Assembly: GCA_030248065.1 (NCBI GenBank)
Contig: JASAMV010002842.1
Location: 29,803 to 93,802 of the forward strand
Length of the DNA: 64,000 bases
Origin: Rhynchonema sp. JSB1_4
Taxonomy: Eukaryota > Nematoda > Chromadorea > Monhysterida > Xyalidae
Reading direction: 5' to 3'
Shown here: positions 20,175 through 31,053 of the stretch, one piece after another
How the letters are laid out: each line of letters starts with the position of its first letter
How positions within the stretch are numbered: the stretch's first letter is position 1
Program-made: the position numbers and the translations under genes
Notes under the pieces: model-generated
Databases searched by the model: none
What the model saw: only the letters and a program-made list of their open reading frames with translations
What the model was told of the DNA's origin: nothing

Positions 20175-23110
20175 TCAGAGCGGGCGTTGTTTGTCGTCGA
20201 ACGAGTAGATGAGTCCGGAGAACAATCGATAGAAACATTCGTGACAATAGGGTTTGCGTTGGTGTTCGCGATAGGTGCCACGCGTGTTCAACGCTTTCAG
20301 ACAGTAGGTGCACACGAAACAGGTCGGGTGGAACTTCTGTGCCGAGCCCGAATTGGGTGCCATCGCGGTGACGCATGATGCGGTGATGTTGAGACCACAG
20401 GCGGCGCATTGGTGCACCGGCGGCAGACCGGCACTGCCCTGAAATGGCAAGGTAAGATGTCTGGCCGCACATCTGAGAGATCTATAGCAACTGAACTGTT
20501 GACATGGTTTTCAAACGAACAACATTTGATTGAAACATCGGACTGTGTGATATACAGTATGTACCCACAACTTAAAACAGCTAAGAACTGAAGTTTCCCG
20601 CGCAGTGAAAAAAGGGCAATGAAAACGCAAAATGCTTAGCTGAATCACCTTGTATATACACTACATATTAAGTCGAACCTGTCTAGTGTTTGGCATCTGA
20701 TGTTTGGGAATCGGAGGTTGAGATTCTGAGGTATTCGGTACATTATCTGAGGTTTTCGGCTCGTTTTCTTTACCACTTTCCGTCGACATGCTAATTGACT
20801 AGTTTCGTGGAGTTATTGAGTGAAAAGTTTTCGAATATTATTACCCCAGTTTTATGTATTTTCTGGCGCCGAGCAGCGACAAACAAATTCACAAATCAAA
20901 CGCAAATAAACACATTCGGGGAGAGAGACGACTGACTTTCGCTACTTCACAAAAATAAACATAACATACGGTCGGGCAGAGCAGCAGACACAAGTTTGAA
21001 GTCTTTGTGCGTGTCTCGCGCATACAAACGAGTGTTTTGCACACATGTAGCGGGGTGGAGTGTGCATGTGCAGACACAACATGGGCGCATTCATGTCAGC
21101 CAGCTGGACAGGCCAAGCGGACGCACACACAATTCTAAACGCGCACGTTATCAAGACAGAGCACTGGCTGCCACTGCCTCACTCCCTGGGTGCACATGCA
21201 TGAAAACTACTGTGCCTCTCATGGGCTGGGCTCGGTTGTGGCTTATGCAATTTTTATAAGCCCAATTTATGTCATTGAGCGATATATAAACGGTCAGACC
21301 GCTGGATAACCACAAGCGGAATCTAATATTCACTTAAGTGTTGCGTGTGGCTGATTCAAACAGACAAAGAGAAGCGTTGTAGCGTATTACGTAATGTCAA
21401 CTGCGAGTCGCCTGTGTGTGACTAAGTATTTGGTGCTGCATTGCCTTCTAAGCGCGTTCACAAGAACAAAGACAACCTTAGTCGTCGAAAATAAGATCGT
21501 CGAACCATATCTAGTAACTTCAGGGAGCCACAAATAAAATGAAGAGAAAATCGGCGCGCGTCTCACCTCGATCGGCACCAGTCTTTGTGACATGGGCGTG
21601 GCTGAACGAGCACGTCGACGGAGACTCCTGGAATAGAAACGAAGAGAAAGTTTAGCGAAGTTCAAATGAATTCAGCTTTTGATCAAACCACCCTAACTGA
21701 TTTCAAGCCATGATACGCCGTGACCGACACTGGCTTAATGACATGACACCAAGCGTGCCGATCTGTAACCTCTATCGGCTGGCAAAGGCCAAAAAGGCCA
21801 CAAAGGCCAAAGCCGTGGATACTAAAATGGTGTGTGCACCCGAATGACCAATTACGGTAGGCGTACCCAACATCCAAACTGACCCGTCGTCGTAAGGCAG
21901 CCGGACGCCATATTCTTGACTGACACGTTCCACACTGCATTCGCGTTCCAGTGGCGTGGCTGCAATGCAATTAAAATTGGAACATTTTTGTGTGGGTGGG
22001 GAGGACAGAATGCAGCTGAAACTTGATGGATTGCTTGAGAGATTGCGCTGATATGACAATCTTACTGCAGCGTTCAGTATAACACATTTTTAGAACACAC
22101 TCAAATTGACAAAATCGGTACATGGGTATGGATTTGGCCTGGAGTCAGTTTGACTCACATGGTGGTCTGGGTGACGGTTGAAACGGCATGGTGTCGGCTG
22201 GTGGCTCGACAACGGCGTCCGCCAATTGCTTGGGACCGACTTTGAGTTTGTACTCGACTTCGAGCTGACGGAGGAATATTTTCTTGGAATCATTTTTTCG
22301 AACATTGCATTTGAAAAGGCGAACGGGCAGTTGAGCAAAGCCGGTTTGAGCAACACTACGTAGAGCAAGAAAAAGAGCAGAGTCCGAAAGTGCAGAACCT
22401 AAATATCATTACCACTTACCTAAGCCAAGTGTAAGCCTCAGGAGCCTGACACCAAAATTAGCCTGAGACTACCTAAGTCTTTGGAACAAAATCAGAGCGC
22501 TGCTCTTTTGACTCTGCTATTTTTCTTGCTCAAGGTGGTCTCGCTGAAACCGGCTTTGTCCAATCGCCCGGCCACCATTTGAAAATGCGACAGGATTTTT
22601 TGTACTGTATATGAAAAAACTGATAAAGTCAACATCACCAGTTACACAATAAAGACACGCTGTCTAGATCTACTAACCGGTCGAGCCTCTGAAATGAAGA
22701 ATAAACAAAATTTGCAGTGTATTCAAGAAAGCACATCATCCAGAATCAACCAGAAGCATATGAACAAACAAACTTGGTTCTGGTTTGCGCTGACGTCGCA
22801 GGATTTCGGCAGTCTGATTCACGTCGGTGACCAGTGCGTTCAGTGCGTCCTCCACGAACTCGTAACCTGCAATTGATGAATAGAATTTGCAAACAATTCA
22901 CTTTGTAATGAAACAAAGTCACTTTTTGAAACATCACCGACTTCTCTTTGGCGGCGGCGGCGGTGGCGGAGGAAGTGGGGGTGGCGTGGGTGGGGGTGGT
23001 GTTGGCGGGGGAATGTAGGTCTCGAGTTCGGGCCCGGGCGACACTGACACCCGACCACTGATGTCATACGACAACATCACCGTCTTGCGTGTGATCTGCA
23101 CCGGTTGCAT
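20175..23110 (-). CDS. Proline-rich LIM-domain protein, eight exons, ~335 aa
   Basis: Exons 23110-22942, 22866-22774, 22604-22513, 22282-22159, 21959-21867, 21627-21567, 20790-20679 and 20438-20175 (stop) all join in phase. The N-terminus has a polyproline stretch (PPPLPPPPPPPPKRS) suited to SH3 or EVH1 partners. Two helical segments follow (YEFVEDALNALVTDV and FLRQLEVEYKLKVG). The C-terminus is one LIM domain with the Cys/His order CAAC...FHPTCFVCTYC...YCHECF. The LIM resembles the fourth LIM of paxillin, with a seven-residue insert before FHP. The likely role is a cytoskeletal or adhesion scaffold, by family analogy. Only one LIM is present, unlike paxillin (four) or zyxin (three). The first exon may be internal, since an acceptor precedes its ATG. 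The 22513 donor (GTCAAA) and the 22282 acceptor are the weakest sites. Confidence 0.65.
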
Positions 23111-25158
23111 ACTGTTACACGTACATTCAATGCTTCAATTGCAAAGTTTGCATCCGCAGACACCAACTCTAACCATGTTCTGAACGGGTCCTGGACTTTA
23201 AACGAACTACGCACACATGAAGGGATGGCGAAAATCTGATTTTGAACCGGCGCTGCGGTCCAGTATTTTACTTTCTGGCTGTCTGGCGTTTGTAAGCTCT
23301 GGCGCTGCTGCTAAACCAATAACCGCGCGTTTGTACACGTCAACACACAAACCGTGCGGGGCATGTGATACCCGTGCTTGCGTATACATGCGGCCGGTTT
23401 GGTACGATAAAAAGAAAGCCAAAGCCAGGTTGTGTTTGCTAACATCACAAGCTGGCAGCTGTGGCTTACTCAACCGTCGAGCGAGAAAATCAAATTCGGT
23501 ACAAAGGTCGAGTCGCAAAATTTTGTTTTTCCCGAAAACGTACACTTACCGTCGTCATTGTGATTTAGTGTTGAGATTCGATTATTGGCAAGTGCTTGTA
23601 GCAATTCACACGTTGATTTTGTTCGTTCGGCGTGATGGCAGTAGAATGGGATTTGGTCCAAAAGACCGAACGAAATTCACTTTGTCGTTTCAATTCGATA
23701 CTGCCGTGTTGTCAGCGAGGAACTAAGATATGTTATAATACTACGGACAAAGGTGACTCAAATAATAATTCAGCAAATCTGAAAGAAGGAAGGAAGTGAG
23801 TAAGTATAGTACGTATCTGTGTAGCTAGTGCTGGCGTTGGTGGGTGTGCTACTGCATTGTACGTATACAGCAGGCTGTCAACCGTAACAGGCGCAAAGGC
23901 GTAACAGCCTCAAATTTAAGGTGCAAAGACATTTTGATTGCCGAATTATAATGGACTGCCTGGTCAAATTACGACTTTCACAGCGTGGCACCACATTGTG
24001 GCACCCGACGCTACAAGCTTTCGGGGTTGCTGCTGTCAAAGGTTGGGGTTCTATTGGAGTGGCTTCTGTTTTGCAGCTGGCTCGGGGTTGGCTTCAATTG
24101 GCTGCGCAGATCCACACAACATTACAACAGCAACGGACGCGGGCACTGAAGCAAAAATAAAAATGCAGCAACAGCAAAGGAAAGTATGTGGGCATGTCAG
24201 CTAACATACAACAGTCCAAAATGTGTAATAGTGCGCGGATGTGTGCGGGTACGCAGCTGGCTGTAACGGCTTGCTCCACCAAGCTGATGTGCACAAATAG
24301 GGTGCTATGAAGTTGTGGGGTAGCAAGCTGTTGTATGCACCACTGCGGGTATACTACATGTACCATACTATCGTGGAACAACTAAAGTGTACACAGGCAC
24401 GCAAGTTTATGGCAACTTTGCACACAGAGCACAAACCAAACCATCTGTCCACAAGACAAGCGACAGCGAACTTTTGGGAGAGAGCGAGACCCAAATTCTG
24501 AACTCGCGTGCCCGCGGCAACAAAAATGATGTCTGCACCCAGTCAGCGTAGTCGATACGACGAAAAACACTCTCTCGAACAGACAAGGGGCACTGCGCTT
24601 GTTGTCGCCTGTTTGGCTCGCTGGGAATTAACGATGCCACACGCACACCACATAGAGCACAAACATTGAGACGCGCTTGTGCGTTTGTTCGCTGCAGCGT
24701 GGTTTCGGGAATAAAAAATATCATAAGGGGCCAACGTTCATAATTCAGCGCTCTCATTTTTTTCTCCTCCATTTCGCTCGGTCATGTGTGTCTTGCACCG
24801 CGTGGGTGGAGCACTGGCACTTGATTGTGCCCTTCTGTCTGCAAATCAAACGATGCAATGAAAATGATACGTCAGCTCAAGAGAAACCAACACCAGACAA
24901 GACACCATGGGAAACTGCCTCCGAAGCACAACCAACACAGTGAGGCTCCGCAGTGGTAAATATTCCCTCGCGGTCTCGGTTCGAAATTGACAACCGCGTT
25001 TTTGAACGTTAGATGCCGGCGTGGGGAAATTGTACATTATTGGTGGGATTTGACGATACCGAACCACATTGTACGCGCGTTTTCACTCATAAGGTCCAAT
25101 CACTCATAATCTGTCAATTATGTACATCATGCGGTATCAAAACAAGTCGTATTTTCAT
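23111..25158. other. 2-kb gap between LIM and lipocalin genes
   Basis: No exon could be supported. It holds the upstream region of the LIM gene and the 3' flank of the lipocalin gene, both on the minus strand. Confidence 0.4.
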
Positions 25159-26267
25159 TCACAGGTGGAAATAATATTCGTCATCACATTTTGTCCAATT
25201 GGCAAACGCAATCGTGTTGTAAGCGCTCGTGAGCGGATTGTTGAAATTGTGCCTTCGCAAGAACTCGTCGACGTCCTGTTTGAATTCGCGCTCAAATTCG
25301 AACGGGTCACGTGCCAGTCCGATGATTGGATGTTTGAGCAGTTGGGTGAGTAGAATGTACGTATATTGACCGTGTGTGTTCAACGGACCCGTTTTGACGA
25401 TTGAGTCTGAAGAAAAGTTACACTGTGAAAAAAGACTAGTTCAAAAACATCAATTAATGCTGTCTCACATGGACACGGATCGGCCGGGTGTCCGGTATCA
25501 ATCAATAATTGTCCGGCATCAGGTCCGATCTTTGTACCGTAGCCCTCGTACATGTCGATAGTGGTGCCCGAACGATAGTAGTCCCTCGTGGTGAACGAGG
25601 CCAGATAATCAGACTTGGATGTCAGAGTGTCTGAAAGTTTTGTGGTCAGTATTAACAAGTCAGTACTTTTTTGAAAAATGGAGAACAAAACTTACAGTAT
25701 GACACAAGACAAGTCTCATGGTGCACACGAGGTGAAGTGATGACCTGAAACAGCCAGATGACAGAAAAATCAAGCTAAAATTTACAAAACTCAAACAAAA
25801 AATGGCAAACCTTGAACCACTTCCCCATCAATTTATCGATGTCAACCTCTCCAACTGCGAAGTACAAACTGTTGTATGCACGTTGTGCCAACTCCTCGCC
25901 CCGCGAACTCGATAGGAACTGCAGATAAGTCACATGTTTGGCATCTTCAAATTGTAAAAAGTCTCACAAGTCACGATTATCATCACCTTTAACGAGTTTG
26001 TGATCGAGGGTCGTTGTTCGTAGGGATTGAGTGTGGGTCGACACATGTTGTCGAACAGTTGGAACACTTCGAGTGCGCTCACTGTCTGGCCCGGGACGGG
26101 GATGCCGAAAAACGGGGAACCACCCGCAGCACCGCCATTGCAGAATGCCAGATCTGATTAGAACATTAAAAAAATAAGCGCTGAGGAAAGAAAACAAATA
26201 ATTAATTAATTTTCTTTAGCTTACCGAAAATTGAACCAAGGACTGCAGCCACAGCGAGGATGTCCAT
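25159..26267 (-). CDS. Secreted lipocalin (nematode LPR-like), six exons, 258 aa
   Basis: Exons 26267-26225, 26153-25987, 25918-25811, 25744-25696, 25630-25469 and 25406-25159 (TGA) join in phase to 258 aa. The start MDILAVAAVLGSIF is a signal peptide. The hallmark lipocalin first-strand motif Gly-x-Trp is present in VDIDKLMGKWFKVITSP. Paired Cys (HETCLVSY, PADPCP, WTKC) could form disulphides. A late stretch, HPIIGLARDPFEFEREF, resembles the last strand and helix of nematode LPR proteins. By family, it would be an extracellular carrier of small lipids, in nematodes acting in apical matrix. The length is above a typical 170-190 aa lipocalin because of an N-terminal extension. Family assignment is from memory of motifs, not a search. 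Confidence 0.75.
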
Positions 26268-27135
26268 GTTGCGCCAAGTACCGTGATTTCTCGATTTCGA
26301 AGACAGCACAGCCCAGCAGCAACTGAACAAGTGCAAATCCCAAGTATGATCTGGGTCACCACAACTCAAACGGGCGTGTGCACTCCACTCACATATCCTC
26401 TCACTAATATGAACTCAGCCAACTGGATTACATGTGCATGCAGGCAGCACTAACGTCACATATGGTTGATCAATCAATACATTCAGCGCGTTGCATGTAC
26501 GCCACCTGTACGCACGCATGCTCGTGTCACTGACCTCATATATATAACGTATACGACTGCGTGCACCTGCTGTTTGATTGCATAAATGTTTTTTTCAAAA
26601 CTTTGGATACACCTGGAGGACTTTGGTTTATTGAGTGGATTACAGGAACACAGCTGGTCATGGAAGAGGACACATGAACTTTGCAAACGATTGCATCCTC
26701 TTGAAACGACAAAGATCAGTTGTGCGAGGTCGAAATAAGAAAAGCAGCATGCCCCGTTCCATCTTTTCCGGAACGGTTAAGACCAGTCGAGACACACACA
26801 GTGACGATCTGCCCAATCACGCTCTAAGATGGACGGATGACCCAAAATGAAGGCCGACGGGTGGCCCCAGTTCCCAATTGAGAGAGTGAGGATGATCCCA
26901 GGTTAAAAACAGACAGAAATATGCATAACAGACTTGACAACACATCAGACAGCACAAACACAACACTAAAGCAGTACTGACACCTTTGACCAACCAAAGA
27001 GAAACGCATTTGAACGGAACAGGGGCGTTAGCTGGGTCTGAATTTCGAGGCCTGGATGAAAAGTCATTTTTCCAGTGCTTGTTCCACTTATCAAACGTCG
27101 TTTTTACCTGGTGCTCGCTCAAAATTCGGCTCCTA
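26268..27135. other. Intergenic
   Basis: No gene supported. It contains the upstream region of the lipocalin gene. Confidence 0.4.
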
Positions 27136-27662
27136 CTAAATCATGTATCAGTCAAATCACCAGAAGCGTGCGTAATACCCGAAAATTTTGACGTTTTTGT
27201 TCCCGGAATCATCAGAGAGAAGCCAGTGAAAATGCGTGTATTTGATGCGCGGATTTTTTTACTTTTGCAGAGTTCGAGAGTGAGAATCTTGCGATTTGGG
27301 GGTCCTCTTTCCTTCTCGTGCCTTCTGGAAGGGGGTACGGTACTCGCTGAGCGGCTGAGAACGGTACTTGTGCTCCAGATACATGCGCACACTCCTACGC
27401 CACTGTGTTTGTTGAAACTCGGAACCTATTAAATCATGTATCAGTCACAGTAGTAGAAAGCGCGCTACACGCGAAAATGTTGTCTTTTTTGTTCCCGAAA
27501 CCACGAGAAGTCTGTGAAAACACGTGTATTTGACGTGCAACGCGCGCGGTTTTTTTACCTAAGTGTTCGAGAGTAAAAATCTTGCGATATAGTGGTTCTT
27601 TTCCTTCTTGTGACTTCTCGGAAGGGAGTATGGGGTACTCCCTGGGCGGCTGAAGGGGTACA
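27136..27662. repeat. Two diverged t-andem copies, ~290-bp unit
   Basis: Copy 1 (about 27136-27383) and copy 2 (about 27430-27662) share taaatcatgtatcagtca, tttttgttcccg, gtgtatttga, gttcgagagt and aatcttgcgat in the same order. This is an old tandem duplication. No coding signal. Confidence 0.65.
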
Positions 27663-27899
27663 TGTACCCGAGGTACCCCTCTCTCTCTCTTATGCCACTG
27701 GAACGGAATTGGGATTGCTGTTGTTGTTTCCATCCATGACAGTATTATTTTAATGCGGCATATATGTTTGTGTATGCTAAATTATATCATGTGCGTGTGT
27801 ATGACTGTTATGCTCAAAATAGTGCATTGTGGTCAACCCAATTTCATCCTCCTCAATGAATTGAAAAAGAAATTTAAAAAATTCGTAAAAACTAAATGG

Positions 27900-28345
27900 A
27901 ACGGGGGCTCTATTAATTCACTGACCTGATGACCCCATTTTGGGGGGCTTTATTACGAGGGGCTCTATTCCGGGGGGCCTCTATCAACTCACTGACCCGA
28001 ACCTGAAAAATTGTTCCCTGAAATACCTCCAAAAACTCCTAAAAAGGGGTTTGAAAGGATGTTTTTTCGCTTGTAATCGCATTTATTCGTGTCTATTCGT
28101 CAATGAGAGGCGTATTATGTGCTCTGAACGAACAACAAGCGTGCATAAGTGTACCTTGTGCACCACTATCAAGCCTTAATACACTACTGCATAGGGGATG
28201 TTACTTAGGGGGCTCTATTCCGGGGGGCTCTATTAATTCACTGACGATCCCTTTTTGGGGGGCTGTATTACGGGGGGGGGGGGGGGGCTGGCTGGCTCTA
28301 TTCCGGGTTGCTGTATTTAGGTTTTTGCGGTATACCGTAAAAACC
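27900..28345. repeat. G-run repeat, second copy
   Basis: Same family as 4599-5036: ggggctctattaattcact units, and at 28191 the same ataggggatgttacttaggg start. It ends in a palindrome centred on tgcggtataccgtaa. Confidence 0.7.
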
Positions 28346-28628
28346 TAAATACAGCACCAGAGGTCGGGTTGGGCCGGGCCGCGATTTTGGGCTTTTGGCT
28401 CGGGCCGGGCCGGGCCGGGCACCCCGGCCCGAAGCTTCTGAAGTGACTTTACTGAAAAAGTAGAGATTTTTTGTCAAAAATACTAAAATTTCTGACGGAT
28501 TCGGCAAGTTAGTGGTCGGTCAGTATCAGTGTAGTTCCTGGTCCGGAGGGGGAGATAGCGGACCGTCCGTTTTTTTCGGAGGGGGAGATAGTGTACCCCC
28601 GAGGGGGGGGAAGGGGGGCACTCCTTAA

Positions 28629-29233
28629 AGCGGGGGTCCAGGCAGTGGGGTCACTGCGCCAAACTTGTTCAACTTTTCACAGGTTATAGTCGACATTAAT
28701 CTCAACACAATTCCATTTACAGAACTTTAATTGAAGCAGTATCGACCGAGAACAGCGTCGTCAAAGGTACTAACTCGGGAACAAAATAAATTTCGGACCA
28801 GCTGCCCAAAAAAGACATTTATAGCGTGTGCAGATACGTCATCAATCTCTTTTTATTCGCTGGGTTACGGTAGTTTCAGAACTGCACTGGGTAGAAAAAT
28901 GTTTCACACGTGCCAACTCACCATCAGAAGATAAGCGCACCAACATTTGGGGAACAAAACGCTTGATGACCACGCTGGTTTGGGCTGTGCTACCGTAACC
29001 CAGCGAATAAAAAGAGATTCTGCCCCATCTCTACACGTTATGAATGTCGTTTTTGGGCAGCTGGTCCGGAATATTTTATACTCCTGGGTTGGTACCTTTG
29101 ACGATATCGTTCTCGGTCGATACTGAGGCTACCGATTTCATATAAACTGCATTATATTCACATGAATTGCGACACACGGATCTGAAGTTTTCAGCAAGTT
29201 TGGTGACCGGACCCTACTGCCTGGACTCCCGCT
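28629..29233. mobile_element. 605-bp foldback with TTAA target duplication
   Basis: The ends are agcgggggtccaggcagtgg and, complementary, agcgggagtccaggcagtag, flanked by TTAA at 28625-28628 and 29234-29237. The arms (about 28629-28875 and 28985-29233) are imperfect inverted copies almost to the centre. The opposite arm of the host element (near 32239) reads ctccTTAAatatacggg without the insert. TTAA targeting suggests piggyBac-type integration; the end sequence alone does not prove the family. Confidence 0.8.
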
Positions 29234-30420
29234 TTAAATATACGGGACCTGGTAGAAAAATTGCCAAAACCCGTGGAAATGCCGTAAAAACTCCTCCAGG
29301 GGTTTTCAGGGCCGCTGAAAACGATTTTGGCATCCATTACAAGCCTAAGTTTAAGCCTAAGTGCCTAAAACACCTAACATGCCTAAAACACCGCAAGACC
29401 GTGAAGAACTGACTGGCTTGAAACGAAACCCTGATCTTCGGACCACTTACCCTAACCCAACGGCCCGTTTCAGGGCCACCTCAAAGCAACCATGATATAA
29501 ATCAGAAAAACCTATGAATTACAACAAAATTACTGCAATGCTCAACTGGCGACATTTCGAGTTGGGGTGGGGCTGGGGCGCAAGAGGCCAATCATCCCGA
29601 CGGGCGAGACGGGCGAGAGGGGCGAGAAGGGGCGAAAAAAATTAGGGGCGAAGGGGCGAGAAATGTGTCCAATAAGTAATGCACCACGCTTAAGGATAGG
29701 CGGCGTCAAATTGTGATGCAATGGTAACGGTTGTTGCAAAACTGATGTTTCACGGCTCCCAATTACTTGTTAGTACACATTAGCGCATTTACATATGCAA
29801 AAGCGTAACAGTTCGTTAGAGGTACACATTTTTGTACGTTGGTCTGTGAACGTGACAAAATCAATTGTTGTGCATTTCGAGTTGTGAAATCTTCGTCCTT
29901 GGGGACCCATGCAGCGCACCGTTGTATGAGTCATGTGCGCAGCAGACAGGTTTTCTTGCTGCAAACAGTTGAATTTCTTCTGTGGATTTGAACTGGACGA
30001 CCAAAATGGTTCAATATTTCACACGCCTTTTACAGGATGTATTAGGGCACTGGAGCGTAATGCCTGTTGTGTGCTGAAACCGATACTACAGTGTCATTGC
30101 TTGACGAAACAAACGGTGGTAATGCACAAAGGTGAACAAACTGCTTTTAGGAACACTGACACCCGTTCAGTTTTTGGTCTTTATTTACCGTTTGTCTTCA
30201 ATGACCCATCTACTCGCGAAAAAATTATCGTATTCAAACTACTGATGTTGATCATTGACCTCGTCATTGCCGTTTTTGACGCGGTTTGTTCATTGCCCAC
30301 GTGGCCGCGGCAGATTACATCATTTCTGATCCAATCTCGTCTCGCTATGATTTGTTGCAAACTACTATCTAAATTTGCAACCGAAGAACACATGTTACAA
30401 AAATCGTGGTTGAACCCCAG

Positions 30421-31053
30421 GTGACGCATAGATTCAAACACGACGACCTGGAATTCGAATCAAAGTACTACCCCGGAATGACGGTGATGCAGGTGTTGCT
30501 GGCTCGTTGCGCGACCTGCAAGGTACATACCCTTTCACTGCAATGTTTCACTGATACATAACAATATCAGGCGCATGAACATGTACGTATCTGTTTCAGA
30601 AATTCCTTGTGCGCAACATGGACAAGCCGCCGAAGAAAGGAGAACACCGATGGTTCTTCGTGACACAAGAAAGCACGATCAAGAACGGCGAATGGCATCA
30701 CACGCTGCAGTTGGTGCATTGCAACAACGAATGTGTGTTCAAAAGGTACGGAATATGATGATTTCACATAGTAAAAGATAAGTCGACGTAAAATAAATGG
30801 GAATTGAATTTAGATACCCGTCGTACACCTGCTGGATGACGGAGAGCAGGGCGACAGATACAAATGGGTGCACATGCACGACGCCACCGCGGAGTACATC
30901 CGAAACTCGAACGCAAACGAGAAACGAAAAGTGCTGCAGCAGCTGTTCAACGTATTCGGCTGCGATTATCGCAAATACGTCGAACCGCTGAGCATCGATG
31001 AGGAACACAACGGTAGGCCGTCGGAAGACTACGACCCGTCCAAGTCACCGTAA
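30421..31053 (+). pseudogene. Gene C: transposon-borne relative of gene B, frameshifted
   Basis: Three exons: 30421-30522, 30600-30745 and 30814-31053 (TAA). Readings are VTHRFKHDDLEFESKYYPG...RCATCK, then KFLVRNMDKPPKKGEHRWFF...NECVFKR, then VVHLLDDGEQGDRYKWVHM...FNVFGCDYRKYVEPL. These align with the C-terminal domain of gene B, and both phase-0 introns around the first exon are at the same place. The 30745/30814 junction is one base out of frame: one more C in the CCC after ATA would restore agreement with gene B. No ATG or upstream exons resembling gene B were found, and the reading begins at an acceptor. It is either a captured fragment of a host gene or a gene with a sequencing error. 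Function unknown. Confidence 0.65.

Noticed and set aside
22694..22876. Plus-strand gene opposite the LIM protein
   Set aside because: The minus strand has in-phase exons with splice sites; the plus-strand frame has none.
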